A DNA stretch of 64,000 bases, from the NCBI GenBank assembly GCA_013076295.1, contig RQOL01000718.1, positions 2,108,001 through 2,172,000 on the forward strand, given 5' to 3'. Each line of letters starts with the position of its first letter. Position 1 is the stretch's first letter. The notes under the pieces were generated by a model. The model made no database searches, was not told the origin of the DNA, and saw only the letters and a program-made list of their open reading frames with translations. This document shows positions 12,501-24,301 of this stretch, in pieces. Source of the DNA: Sanderia malayensis. Taxonomy: Eukaryota > Cnidaria > Scyphozoa > Semaeostomeae > Pelagiidae. The translations under genes and the position numbers were made by a program.

Positions 12501-15500
12501 TTACAACTAAAATTAAACTTATGGCTTGCAGGCAATGGAGCTCAAGGAATAAAATAGAGGTAATTGTTGTTTAGACTCATTACATTAGGTCCCAGTGCCT
12601 CGCTCGCAACTCCCTCAACACAAGGAGCGAGCAAAACGAGCGAAGCACAGGGACGCGATGTAGTGAGTCTAATTATTGTTCATACTTGCTCAACGGTATC
12701 TGTTGCCAATTTGTGAACTTCAACGGCTACGGTTGAGCATATGACATCGATAGTAACATGACTAAGATCCTGAACAAAACAAAAGTACATTCAATACAGG
12801 GCCAGTGAAACTTAAAAATAATTAAATAATAAACTGAAAGAAAACCAAAGACGAAGAAAATGAGTTGAGTAGATAAAACTAGTTTACCTGTCTTGTGACC
12901 TTAAGAGGTACATTGGAGGCAATAGCAGCAAGATTGGCATCTGAAGGTGTCTCATCTGTATCTTGTTGCTGTATGCCTGATAATGCAAGCTCATGATACT
13001 GACCATTGTAACGGGCTTCGTAGTCGAAACTTATCGTTGGCTTGTAACCAATATTTGACGGCAATGGTTCACCATTAACAACCTAAAGTCAGAAGAAAGA
13101 TACGTCAGAAGAAAGCTGTTTCACAAAACAAATGAAGACCTTGCTTTGTCTCCAAAGAGCTTCAAGCCATGCATCAAAACAACTGCATGCTGTTCCTTGA
13201 AAACGGTGTCAACTTAGTCTACAATGCATACAAAACATGCAATACAATGCATATAACGCCTCAAACTAGCTACATAGCATCCACGTAGACAATTATAATG
13301 GCAGTATTTGATGACGTTTTCCTTGACAAATTACCTCACCAATTGTACAGGTTCGTTTCCTCTCGATGGTTCCGGATCGGACGGGTAGAAAATTAGTCTC
13401 CGGTTCTTCATAAGATGATTTACTAAAATAGACCAACCCCTCGTCAACTGTCATGCCATAATGCTGACAAAATTCAGACACCTACAATGAAAAAATCCCA
13501 GATAAATGTCTATGCCAGCTCTTGCATAGCAGAAATAGGTAATCAATACATCATAGGCCTATATTACATCATCTGTACATCATCTGTACATCGAGCACTG
13601 TGATGCCAGTATAGACAGTAAGAATCTCTAGGCCTATATTATAGACTTTCTGGCGCATATTATTATAGAGGCTTAAACAAAGATGAAATTACACGCTCTT
13701 AGATCCAAAAGCCAGCAAAAATAGCAGTAAGCCTTGCCATAGCTTAACAGCAGGCATAGTCTCGCAGTCTCAAGATAGCTATACACTCTGTCCGAATAAA
13801 AATAAATAATGCAATATTTCTTACCTCATCTTCTTCGTCGATTGCAAACAACCTTGTAATATCTTTAAGGAGAAATGGAACTGGTTTGTTAACGGCTCCA
13901 TAAGCTCTGTTCATCAGCAAAAGTCCCTTCGAACGAATCTAAAAAATGACAACAAGCAAATAACCGATGGTTGTTTTCACCCGTGGATATACAGCGTTCT
14001 GTGGGTGTTATCAATGTTAAATATTCAGAGTTGCAGGGGGGTCGCTGTAAAACAAAATTAGCCAGCTTGCATGTAGACTTTACAGGAGACTGCGCAGAAG
14101 GAGCCTAAAGGAAACTACAGAAAGTCTGCACTCAAGCTAAGAACACTACAAAGTCTGCACTCAAGCTAAGAACACTACAAAGTCTGCACGCCAAGAATTA
14201 CCTGATTGAAATACCGTTGCATGATACAAGCCATAAGATACGAAGCGGCACTGCAAAAAGAAGATATGTATTAAAAAGGGAAAAAAGTAAATGTATTGTA
14301 TCAAATTTAATATAAAATACGGATAAAATGATTGATGGATAAAGAGAAAGACTCACCCAAGAAGCTTGAAGAATCGGACATAATTACTGCTGTTGAGGGC
14401 TCGGAAGACTTCCAGAGCGAATTTAACCTCTTGCGAGTCTCTTATTTCTTGTCGAAATTCCATAACCTCTCTAACAATCGACGAAAACAATGCACAAGAT
14501 TCAGATATAGATAAATCAACATGAAAAGTATTGGAAGGCATGGAAGTTGATTTAAAAACATGATTTAGACTGTAATATCAATTTGTGGATTAGGATACGA
14601 GAAATAAAGTGCTACACAAATCATTGCTAAACTCATCCACACCTAAGAATATCAGTATTGTTCAAGTTGAGCAGCACTTGGTAGCATCTGAATTCGGATT
14701 CATTGCGACAACTCGAGCCCTGGGAAAAGATAAGCACGTCTATAACACAGATTGGGCAACGCTCAAGCGATTGGCAACTATGCAATGCTTACACGATGGT
14801 AACAGGATCTCTGCTGATGTAAACGGGGATTAAATAGGGATTCCTGATAATGAAATGGAGATACTTTTAAATGGGGATTCTTGCTAATGTAATGGAGATA
14901 CATTTTAAATGGGGATTCCAGTTAATGTAAATGGGGATGCCTTTTACATGGGGATTCCTGTTAATGTAAATGGGGATACCTTTTGTGTGGATATATCATC
15001 ATACATGTGCTTCAAGCTCTGCAGGCATTTTGTCAGGTTCTCGTTGTTGATTTTTGGATCAAAAGCATTCATATCTTCCTCGCATAGATGGTGGGCACAG
15101 ATAATGTGAAATCTGTCAAATAAATTATATGTAAGCAAGCTCAGATATGCAAGTAACCAAAACAATTTATGTAATTAAAAGAATAAATTATTGAGTGAAC
15201 TGAAGGGTTAATTAATGGATGAGATGGTAAATTAATAAAATACCTTGCACATTTTTCAATTAACTCGACACTTATTTCATTGCAAAGATGTTGCTGAGTA
15301 ATATCCTTTAAAAAAATTAGAAAAATCAAAAAAGCAAATTCGAAAATCCAAGCTTGCAAATCTATATAGTGGTAAGCAAAATGATTTGACAGCTGGTCCA
15401 CCTTTCTTATGCCTCGGGTCCTGTTCCAAACAAAATCATACCATTCTGCCCAGTTGCCGTGCGAAGCGTCCATAACATTCAACACGAGATAGTCCATTGT

Positions 15501-18500
15501 CATCTTGAGCACAGATGCTGGTCTGAGCTCATGAGGTAAGGGCTCTTCCTGCAAGCAACCACAGGGATACAGGGTGGTAAGCATAGTGATGCGCATTAAA
15601 CTGCAATGAATACTGACGCAATCAATGAAATACCTGATCAGCGGAAGATCTGCTGTATTCTTTAATGGCTTTACTGTGGTCAATAGTTGGAAATTGACCC
15701 GCGAAGTGGTCCTAGAAGACAATGAAATCTCGATCAGCGTTAATGCACTCAATAACTAGAAGAAGAAGTTGGTGGATAGTGTATTTTTCTGTGAAGATTG
15801 ATAATCAGATGAAAGAATGATTACCGTGTTTTCTGTGCCTATCTGCATTTCGAATGGTGCCAATCTCCGCTGGTACTCTCGCAAATACCTCTCCTGCAAA
15901 CAGAAACAAACAAAGAATGCATTAACAACTTGCTACGCCTCATCACGCATCGAAACAATGCATTTGCGATTAATTCAACTAACCTTTTCGGGACACATAT
16001 CCGGACATGTACCAGTAACGACAGCTGCCCTCATCAAGTCATTCTCCTTCTTCCTACCTTTAAAAAAAACAATATCTTCATAAGCAATATGAGGCAATAT
16101 CGTGATGAAAAATATTAACTAACCCTCATTCTGAATAGTAAACCCCGTTGTCCCTCCTATGTTACACCCCTCTCTATTCTTCTCTAATCTCTATTCTCTT
16201 ATCACCCACCTTCTCTAATCTTCTGGTCGATTTTTTCCAGAATTTCTGCTTTTTCGTTCACATCCTTAGCTGGCACGTTCGCGAACGCCTTGGCGAAATC
16301 AGAAACGACTCTGGCTAATGTGTTGCTGTTCTTCTTAGACTCTGTCACGGATTTCTCGCCAAACGTCTGCAACAACAAGAGTAGAATCACGGCTAAAAGG
16401 ACTATTTGCTGATAACCTAACTTAACGACTAGCCACTACACATCTATAGTCGAATCTCGCTTTATCGAACTCGGTTATCTCAAACAACTCCCTATCTTGA
16501 ACAGATTCCCATTTCCCCTCGCTCTCTACTTGGGGTGAATTTAGTTCGGGAGTGATATTATGAGACAACATGGTCAAAAATTTAGCCTCCTGGAAGTCTA
16601 TCTTTTCTTTAAAACAAATGAGTTTGCTTAAGATGATCAACTCTTTTATAACAAATAAAAGTAACTCTGTTTGAGATAGCGAGAGTCGACTGTATTTATC
16701 AAGCTTAAGATTATTTGAACAAACAGGTACAAGTAACGCTGTTCTCCGGTAGCAAAGAAATTAGCTCGTTCAATTTTCAAAAATAATAACAAAAATAATA
16801 TCTTATCACATAAATTGTCAAGCATCGTTTGGATGGAAGAAGAATGCTGAGAGTGTAAAAACGTATAAAATTAATCATCAAACATACTAGTGGTTTGATA
16901 TCTTTATAAGCTGGTGGCATTTTCTGCATTACATTGTCATCTGAGTTATCTTCCAGTTCGCCATGTTGACTGCTCTTTGAGACATGCCAAAAGATTTGAA
17001 TCGGTGCAAGGTCATCACGAAGAACCGTCCCATTTCCCTTGGCGTTTACAGCGGAATCCTAAACGATAAATCACGAAGGAATAATAAAAAATCGAACTCC
17101 CGTGTTTTCATTGCCACTCATTCACGTCCAATGAAAATTCCCATCATGGACGGGGGTTTGCTAATACAAAAAATGCGTTCAATGATACAGACACGTACGT
17201 GATTGAAAAAAGTAATAATGGCCGACTTGGACGCAACATGGCGGTAGACTCTTTTGATGTCACCAAATTTAAGAAAGTGCGATCTTAGGAATTCCCTTTC
17301 ATTCAATTCATCAGGAACATTCATCAATTGGATGGCAGTGCTATTGGCAATGGAAGCTGAGCCTGTAAATAAAGCATACTATAAGTCATCTCCATAAAAT
17401 ATGTCGCTAAAAATGCAATGCATATCGTAAACGTTTTAACACTTATATCTACCAAATTCTTGGTTATTTGCAAAAGATCCACTAAATCCGTGCTCCTGTC
17501 TCCCAGGTCTTGAAAATGATGAACTTTGTATAAATGGTGCATCCTGCTTTTTCTGCAAAGCAGTTGCAAATGGATTAATGAATCCAAAATCTGAATCTAG
17601 CTTTGGATTGACTGGCATAGGCAATCCAGAAACAGATTTCTCTGATCTTAACTCAATCTGGGCTTGCAGCAAAGACTTGGTTTCTAATTTTTCTACTTCT
17701 GTGTTCTTATGCATAGATGCTACCAATGGATTGCCAAATCCAAAACTGGATTTTGGATCATTCATTCTAGATAATCCAAACACAGGCTTCACTGGATGCT
17801 TTTCTTGTTCCACTTGAGCCGGCTGGTATTCTGTTTTACTTTTCAAAGCTAATGCAAATGGGTTGCTTTGGATTTCTCCTGGATTCGTATGATAACTGAA
17901 TGGATTTTCAGGCTTGGATGACAGGGCCACAACCTGAGTGGACTTCTCTGTGTCAATGGGGTTGATATTGGAGCCAGGTGTTGCTAAGGCTGTAGCAAAT
18001 GGATTAAAAGAAGTACTTGTTTGTACACTTGAAACCTTTTCAGGATCATGTTCACTTTTTTGTGCTTCTCTGCTACCATCTTGCTTGGTTAGCTTCTGTC
18101 TCAAATCAGCCTTTTCCCAAATATAAGGATTTGGCCTCTTCTGCCTCTGTTCGTCCATTTTTGTCAGGGGTCTTCCAACTATTGATGGTCTCAACCCTTG
18201 ATTTTGAGCTTCAGGGTTTCCTTGCAAAGAAACACACAACAATAAGGATGTTAACATCTTTACAAATAATTTACAAATAACAAGCTATATCTACCTCAGA
18301 AGCTGCTATGCTATATAAGATTTTTAATGGCTACATACAGTCTGGTATGCTTCTCTCAATTATTTTCAAAGCACAGCAGAAGCAATACTAAAGTGACAGA
18401 GAAATTTCAAGCAAAGTTTTCGTTTGTTACCTTTGAAATTTACATTTTTTCTTTGTATTCTTTTCTTCCTCTGTTCTTCTGCTGTTAATCCTGCATTTAA

Positions 18501-18795
18501 GAAACCAGAAATGTTCTCTGGCCCTCGAGGACTTGGTAAATTTCGTCTACCACTCTGAGATAGCCTCCGCACTGCTTGCTTTTTCTACAAAATTAATCAG
18601 GAACCTTTTATGAAATCTTGCTACGAGCTTTTGGCTCTGGTGGCTTATCTTGCAAGCGTTGCGCTTACTTAATATCATAGCATATGTCTATGTGTTATTT
18701 CATACGTAATCGACCCTTACTATGAAACGAATCTTTCTTGGAGTAAAAATTACAACAAAAAATACCTTTTCAAGTTCAAACCTTCTTGCAGACAT
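6504..18795 (-). CDS. MCM3AP: Germinal-centre associated nuclear protein (GANP/MCM3AP), SAC3 family mRNA-export scaffold
   Basis: Scaffold of the TREX-2 complex at nuclear pores, which couples transcription to mRNA export. About 40 exons run from ATG 18795 ([10 protein letters not shown], splicing to 18585) to a stop at 6504. N-terminal exons have FG-nucleoporin-like repeats (NPFATAL repeated). An RRM-like domain follows (17362-16900). Then comes the SAC3/GANP signature: [20 protein letters not shown] (16050-15828), [19 protein letters not shown] and [17 protein letters not shown]. The C-terminal MCM3AP region is recognisable from exons such as [16 protein letters not shown] (about 9080). Order and domains match vertebrate MCM3AP; the total looks somewhat shorter than the human 1980 aa. 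Exon edges are approximate. A 23-bp minisatellite and several MITEs sit in its introns. Confidence 0.92.
7118..7425. repeat. 23-bp minisatellite, 13 copies, in a 3' intron of MCM3AP
   Basis: Units of GTGGTAAAGATGGTACAGTC plus ATT repeat every 23 bases from 7118. Variants alternate between GTCATTGTC, GTAATTGTG and GTCATCGTG. The array abuts the exon ending near 7079 and decays at 7420-7440. Confidence 0.93.
12570..12677. mobile_element. Palindromic MITE in an MCM3AP intron
   Basis: The left arm TTAGACTCATTACATTAGG with GTCCC and CTCGCTCG is mirrored by CGAGCGAAG, GGGACGCGATG and TAGTGAGTCTAA at the right end, giving about 35-bp inverted arms around a short centre. A half copy lies at 3126-3157. 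No coding capacity. Confidence 0.78.
12889..16060 (-). other. MCM3AP: MCM3AP SAC3/GANP domain exons
   Basis: Approximate exons: 16050-15983 ([12 protein letters not shown]), 15896-15828 ([17 protein letters not shown]), 15713-15632, 15549-15408 (LPHELRP to WNRTRGIRK), 15306-15244 ([19 protein letters not shown]), 15114-14985 ([20 protein letters not shown]), 14735-14645 ([20 protein letters not shown]), 14497-14358 ([20 protein letters not shown]), 14252-14201, 13939-13826, 13481-13335, 13082-12889. This is the PCI-like helical fold that binds PCID2 and DSS1 in TREX-2. Confidence 0.85.
14815..14990. repeat. About 39-bp degenerate tandem repeat in an MCM3AP intron
   Basis: Four or five units of the form GGGGATTCCTGTTAATG, AATGGGGATACC, TTTTAAAT at 14820-14985, about 39 bases apart. 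Intronic between SAC3-domain exons, overlapping an exon edge near 14985. Confidence 0.75.
16446..16694. mobile_element. TA-flanked MITE, pogo/Tigger-like ends
   Basis: The left end reads TAGTCGAATCTCGCTTTATC with CGAACTCGG. The right end reads GAGATAGCGAGAGTCGACTG followed by TA. The inverted ends and TA flanks fit a non-autonomous Tc1/mariner-pogo element. Related ends occur at 32892-33064. Confidence 0.7.
16905..18795 (-). other. MCM3AP: MCM3AP N-terminal FG-repeat and RRM exons
   Basis: Exons 18795-18766, 18585-18431, about 18221-17454, 17362-17205, about 17047-16915; a further exon at 16368-16213 leads into SAC3. The 0.77-kb exon repeats NPFATAL, NPFSYH, NPFALAL and FGFGNPL, like nucleoporin FG repeats, which in GANP help nuclear-pore association. 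The 17362 exon reads [20 protein letters not shown], then [10 protein letters not shown], an RRM-like beta-alpha-beta start as in vertebrate MCM3AP. Confidence 0.8.
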
Positions 18796-19228
18796 GACCA
18801 CATTGCAGTTTTACAAACAATTCTCTGAAATGAACTGATGGGCCTAAATGAAATGAAGGTCACCCAAGTCCTCCGCAGCGGTAAAATGGAAAGTACTCCG
18901 GGGAAGCAAACACGAAAGACGTCATTTCAATGAGATATATACACTTTCCATATACTAATTACTCGGAAATGCCTAAATATACACATAAAGAATGTATTCT
19001 ATAGCAATTTAAAGTATATATATATATACAATCAAAATTAATTTTAATAAAATAGTTCACAACAGGAGACGCATTGCCAAGTGTTGTATCTGTTCGCATA
19101 GAGAAATATCTGCAAAATATGGTTGCAGAAGAACCATTTGATGTTATGCGCCAATCAATCTTTTCATGTGTGGTTCTTATTTGGCGAGGATAAAAAAGTT
19201 TCACTGATAGATTTTTATTTTCCGTTTC

Positions 19229-21498
19229 TTATTTTCGATGCTTCTCGGGTATCCATCGTCTCAACAAAATTTCCTGAAAAAAGTTGCAAAACCTTAAGAA
19301 AAGTCGCAATTGACACCCATTAATGAATGGTTTGGTTAAATGTCAAATGAAAAGAGACATATACCTGTACTGTCAGTTTCAACAAACATTTCTGTGAATT
19401 TAACTCTTCGTCGTCAAAGTCTACGAAAGATAAGCCAAGAAATGAAATTATGGGTATTAGTAAAATATAAGCGGATTTATAGACTTAAAGTAGAATAGAA
19501 ATAAATAACTTATATTAACAAAATAACGCACCATCTGGTTTTATAACAAAACAAAGAAGAACTTCCTAGAATGATAAGTACACAAATGTGAATAAATTGT
19601 AATGTGAAAGTGTTAGCCATGCGGTACATGCAAGAGAGGCTTCCAATCTATGGCACATGCAAGAGAGGTCACAAACTTTCTTGCAATGCAATGTAATGTG
19701 ATGTGTCACACATGAAATAATTCACCAACCTTGACCACATGTTCAGCTACACGGTTAATACAAGTCAGATAAGGAAAGGTCCAGGGCAGGGAGTTGCTAC
19801 TATTTCCAATTTCACTTTTGTCAACCAAGTAGGAGAATACAGCGTAACTATTAAAAATCCAGAATTTTAGAATCTGAATTCAGAGAATCGATCATGCAGT
19901 AATTAAAAATATGTTTCTAATTCTTCACAGCTCTAACCTTGAGTGATAGAACGGCATGCCATCTTTATAAAGCACTAGAAAAAAGCAAGTGTTTTGAATT
20001 TTAGACTAAGACATGTCTCCAAATTGAATGTTCAAGATCAATATCATAATAAAAGTTGCTTATGCTTGTGTCAACCAACAGCCATGAAATAAAAACAGTA
20101 ACTTACAGAAATCTGAGCCATATTCAATGCCATCTCTTACAATCCATCCCTTGCTCCTGAAGTAATGATACACAGTATATGATTCAACAAATCTTGGCTT
20201 CAATATTCGAAATTGCTTCCACAAATCTGAAATGCATATTCTCTCCTATACAATGAAAAGAATATATCATCGATAAACCAACACCTGACTTGGACGAATA
20301 GCAATGTACGACAATAAGACAGCGAAGTAGACTTTTGCCACCAATTAAAAATATCTCTCACATACTTTGTCATCATCTACAACGGTCAAACAACCAAGAC
20401 CAAATGCCAAGAAAAAAGCCTGGAATAAAATGAAACAACAGCTTGTAATAACACATCAAGAACATATATACAGTTACGCATCCAAGATGAAATAATTATA
20501 CTCAAAGCATTACAAACAATTTGAAACAATTTCGAAGGGATCAGAGGCTCCGAATTAGTAGTATTGAAAATGTTGGATTTATTGAGATTTAACCTGCAGT
20601 GCACCGAGATCGAACATACCTCTTCAAGGGAAAGTTGAAGATATTCCGCTGCCAGATCTTTATCATCTTCTAATTTACAACGTTTACATGGTACTTCTGA
20701 TAACACTGATGTTTCCAAGGATGTTTTTGATTTGTCTGACGATGGCAAATGTTTTTCTTCAGTCGTTGCCTCAAAATTTGCATTATGTTCAACTCGATTC
20801 AAGTCAGCCACAGAATTTTCGTCAGAAGTTAGCCAAGACAGATTCTGCTTCAACCTGAAAAATTAAAATGCTTCATATGTAAAATTTTCGATAAAAAATA
20901 AGATCTGAAATAGTTCAAAGATAATAAATACTATGAAAAATAATATACTTTTCTTCAAAAAATGAAGCAAAGTTCTCAATACTTCTTGCTTGTACGCCTG
21001 TTTCTAAAAGTTGGAAGTAAAATAACTTTTAGTGGAAATATTCTCAAAGAGCCATTGATATACAATTCCATGATATATTTCTTTTCTTACCTTTTCTGAA
21101 ACTTTGTCGAATTCTATCATCGAAAGTGTTTCCAAACCGATTCAGAGTTGGATCAAGTTTGGACAAGCTTCCTTTTCCAAAATACCCCTGCAGATGATGA
21201 AAACCAGGAAATTACAAATCCGTTTATTTGATAGAATTTTCACCAACTTGAAAAACCCTTACATGACAGAGATTGAAGATAATTCCCTCACTTTGTTATA
21301 CAGACATGTCATATCTTCATACTTGCCAACTACAACAACATCTCCCCTGAGCTGACCAAAACAGTTAGGCCATGCTTCGTCGCTTGAAACATTGCCAGCC
21401 GCATTTTCTTTTAAAATAGGAAAAGATACTTGTGGTTGTGGAAGATGCTTCGCTCCCTTTTTCTTCTTTGGCAATCTGAGCTCTTCATTTTCAGCCAT
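19229..21498 (-). CDS. TSEN2: tRNA-splicing endonuclease subunit Sen2
   Basis: Catalytic subunit that cuts the 5' splice site of intron-containing pre-tRNAs in the TSEN2/34/54/15 complex. About 11 exons: 21498-21287, about 21193-21091, 21003-20952, 20856-20621, 20419-20366, 20248-20106, 19970-19935, 19850-19733, 19568-19531, 19424-19362, 19274-19229. The conserved nuclease fold is YTVYHYFRSKGWIVRDGIEY, then LLYKDGMPFYHSSYAV and RVAEHVVKEVLLCFVIKP. The family's catalytic Tyr, His and Lys fall in GIEYGSDFLLYK, FYHSSY and VVKEV. The protein ends EILLRRWIPEKHRK. Estimated length is about 400 aa (human 465). The start at 21498 (MAENEELRLPKKKKG) is preferred; an upstream in-frame ATG at 21576 would add a Cys-rich leader made by a CAA repeat. 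Head-to-head with CEP44. Confidence 0.88.
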
Positions 21499-21804
21499 CA
21501 TCTTCAGTGGCAAAAAAAGAGAAAAAGGTTCTGCACGTGTGCACTTCTGCTGGCAACAACAACAACATTCTTTCATGCTTCCTTCCCGCGAAACGAATTA
21601 AGCGCCAAGTTGAAAAATATAACAACCAACTTTCGTCAAAAACATGTATATTTTTGCAATTCAAAGGCTGCAGGGTTTATCTAACGAATTCATTGTGATT
21701 TATGGAGCCTAATTTAACGGACAGAGCAGGATTGGTATGCAGAACCCGGCATTGAAGTTGGAAAGACCTTATATCTTCTCGCTAGGCACGAAAGAAAATT
21801 AGAC
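21499..21804. promoter_or_regulatory. Shared promoter region of TSEN2 and CEP44
   Basis: The two divergent start codons are only about 230-306 bases apart, so both promoters must lie here. An ATTGG (inverted CCAAT) sits at 21731-21735. No TATA box is convincing. Confidence 0.55.
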
Positions 21805-23613
21805 ATGTCAACTGGGGATATCCAAAATAACGTTCGAAAACTTATAGCTGAGCTACGACAAATTAAACATGAATACAGGAAGATAAATTTTGATGCATTG
21901 ATAAACGGGGAGCCTTCGGAGTTTCTGCCAATAATTCATTTTTCTTTGCTTGATTATTCGCTAACACTTGCCTCATTTCTTGCTAATAAAGGTTATGATT
22001 TTTATGGAGATACTGACTTGCGTTTTATCGAAGCTGTTTACAAAATGCTCATGCAGGAATTTTCTTATAAACCGTCGTTGACCAAAGAACAATTTCTGGC
22101 GTTGGGTTTTGCAGAAAGAAAAATCATAACGTTAACTGAAATTGTCAAATTTGCCAGACAGAAACACGAGTCACTTTCGAAGACGAAGAAGAAACCAGCC
22201 AAATCAAAGAGAGCTCACATTGTCTCGAAAAATGGATACTTGGATTCAACAGAAAACACGAAAATCAAGAGCAAAAGTAATGCACAAGTAATTGAACATT
22301 CTTCTAAGATAAATGACGTTGTTATTGTGAAACACAGTGGCTCTCGTCAATTAAACCAAGCAGCAGTATTGGAAAATAATGGAAAAGTGGGCAATTCTAT
22401 TGATCGTCAACTTGAATGGCCCAGAGCCAAAAAGCCTCAACAATATGCAGCAGGAAATGAATGGAGCAATGGTGAATCTGCTAACTCCAAGGCAACAGGT
22501 GCTGATATTCAAAGGAGCATCGGTTCTAAAGCTACAAAACAGTGTATTAATTTTGGCAGTTTGGATTCCATTGGCACAGTTCCCAGTTTGATAATGCCAG
22601 CCAAACCAGCACCACCACCCCAGCCATGTGTTGCATTGACTGTCACACCTTTGAAAGACTCGTTTAGAAACAAACTGCCTGTTACTGACGTGTTCCAGCA
22701 ATTACAATGCACCACTACACCAGAAACCACCAACTGTTGTGAGATTGATGAAATACCAGTCAATTTCAAAGTGGTAAAACACGGACTGGCAACTGCTGAT
22801 GAGGTGAACAACATTGAGAAGCAAACAAATGTGCAACTATCATCAAAAGCTGTGGAATATCAGTTGCCACATACAGGAGCTGAAAAGCAATGTACTGCAT
22901 CATCACAGATTACTAATATGGTCACTGATGCAAGTGTAAGTACAGTGGGCATATGCAGCAGACAGGCATGCCAGAAATCAGCTGATTTACTGCAGCAATT
23001 TCAATGCCAGCTCGATACGTTGGCAGCCAGTTTCAAAGATGTGGTCTTGATGAACAACGATTTGTCAGCCAGAGTTGTGTTGCTTGAGACGAAAACCAAA
23101 CTGCTGGAAGAGAAGGTTGATGTATTAAGTGATGTGAAAAGGCAAGAAGGAATTGATACATCTGCAGGGCATCCAAAATTATCTGCAGATTACCAGCAGG
23201 CAGAAAATGGTGCAAGGTGCAAAGAAAATGCTGCTAAGAGCATCGGGAGCTCAAAGAGAGTAGATTTTGCATCTGAAAGCAGCAGGCGGAGTATTTCTCT
23301 AGACAGAGATGAGCGTCATGTGAATTATTCTCCTGAGAAATACACAGATGATGATAATTCATTGCCATCAGATTTTTCACCGATTAAAATTGGTAAATTC
23401 TATGCAGTTGGAGAGCAGAGTAGCAGTGAAAGTCAAAGCAGTAAGGATACGGCAAAAAAACAGAATGACGTAGCAGCTTTCAGTCCCCTCAGATATGTTG
23501 ATAATTCCTTCATGGATGAAGGAACTAAGAACACGGTTCGCAGTGTACAGCAACGCTTGGAAGAAACAATAAAAATGCTGGAATCACCAACCACAACAAC
23601 AACCATAACATAA
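21805..23613 (+). CDS. CEP44: Centrosomal protein CEP44, encoded by a single exon
   Basis: Centriole protein needed for centriole-to-centrosome conversion and lumen integrity in vertebrates. One uninterrupted ORF of 602 aa. The N-terminal ~130 residues match the CEP44 domain: MSTGDIQNNVRKLIAELRQI, LPIIHFSLLDYS, NDLRFI-like TDLRFIEAVYKMLMQEFSYK, LTKEQFLALGFAERKI. A low-complexity basic and polar middle follows. A coiled coil lies near residues 393-445 (LETKTKLLEEKVDVLSDVK), and the tail has another helix (VRSVQQRLEETIKMLE). It is longer than human CEP44 (about 390 aa). The lack of introns contrasts with its intron-dense neighbours. The first ATG matches the family start. Confidence 0.87.
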   Translation: MSTGDIQNNVRKLIAELRQIKHEYRKINFDALINGEPSEFLPIIHFSLLDYSLTLASFLANKGYDFYGDTDLRFIEAVYKMLMQEFSYKPSLTKEQFLALGFAERKIITLTEIVKFARQKHESLSKTKKKPAKSKRAHIVSKNGYLDSTENTKIKSKSNAQVIEHSSKINDVVIVKHSGSRQLNQAAVLENNGKVGNSIDRQLEWPRAKKPQQYAAGNEWSNGESANSKATGADIQRSIGSKATKQCINFGSLDSIGTVPSLIMPAKPAPPPQPCVALTVTPLKDSFRNKLPVTDVFQQLQCTTTPETTNCCEIDEIPVNFKVVKHGLATADEVNNIEKQTNVQLSSKAVEYQLPHTGAEKQCTASSQITNMVTDASVSTVGICSRQACQKSADLLQQFQCQLDTLAASFKDVVLMNNDLSARVVLLETKTKLLEEKVDVLSDVKRQEGIDTSAGHPKLSADYQQAENGARCKENAAKSIGSSKRVDFASESSRRSISLDRDERHVNYSPEKYTDDDNSLPSDFSPIKIGKFYAVGEQSSSESQSSKDTAKKQNDVAAFSPLRYVDNSFMDEGTKNTVRSVQQRLEETIKMLESPTTTTTIT

Positions 23614-24301
23614 AATATTTTCAAAAGGAGATGAAATGAAAATAAGATGAATAATTGATTGCTGTTTTATTTAAGATGCATTATTATATTTGTTTGTGTG
23701 CAGTTGTTTTCAAAATTGATTAAAATTAGATCATTTAAAGCATTCAATATTGTTTTGAATAATTATATACGTTGTGAAGCATGAAAAAATTTAGCAGATT
23801 TCTTCAAATCTTCATTTCAGATATTATCACATATTAACATATTTTATCTTCTAAGGAAAGTTCAGTAGAAAATTAGACAACTATAATTTAAAGAACTACA
23901 AAATTAAATCAACTTCCAGGGGTGCAAGAAGCAAATGGCAGCACTGTGCCCTTGTGATGTTATTATAATTCTAATATTACTCATTAAAAATGTACCAATT
24001 TGAGAAGTTGCCCCTAGCACCTTCTGATGCTTCTAGCACCCATGTCAGCTTCTACACCATAGTCATTCATTCCAAAGAAAAGAAGAAAAATATTTTCAGC
24101 TTATGCTTAAGTTTATACCTATTAATGCGCACTGAAAAGCATCCCCTCCCACCCAATTTGTTTTCTCAGAATTGTTTTTTAAATTCATTAAAACTGAAGA
24201 ACATTATACCTAATCTCACGCAGTTATTGTCCTGAGCACGTTTCCATCACAACCAGCCACGACATCGTGCAGAATGATGTCATATCTGGAGCTTCCAAGT
24301 T
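23614..24301. other. Convergent intergenic region between CEP44 and OSBPL1A
   Basis: AT-rich sequence holding both 3' UTRs; GATGAATAATTGATTGC follows the CEP44 stop. No gene or repeat family recognised. Confidence 0.5.

Larger units (their letters stand above)
6504..12800 (-). other. MCM3AP: MCM3AP C-terminal region exons
   Basis: Approximate exons, high to low: 12772-12687, 12409-12297, 12212-12120, 11981-11866, 11737-11532, 11392-11206, 11048-10980, 10760-10530, 10399-10337, 10033-9950, 9840-9611, 9450-9358, 9262-9189, 9082-8957, 8833-8730, 8641-8540, 8438-8156, 8063-7980, 7637-7510, 7079-6941, 6810-6693 and 6555-6504. They include a charged helical part ([28 protein letters not shown]), the block [20 protein letters not shown] aligning with human [20 protein letters not shown], and the ending [17 protein letters not shown] followed by a short extra tail. 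Confidence 0.7.
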
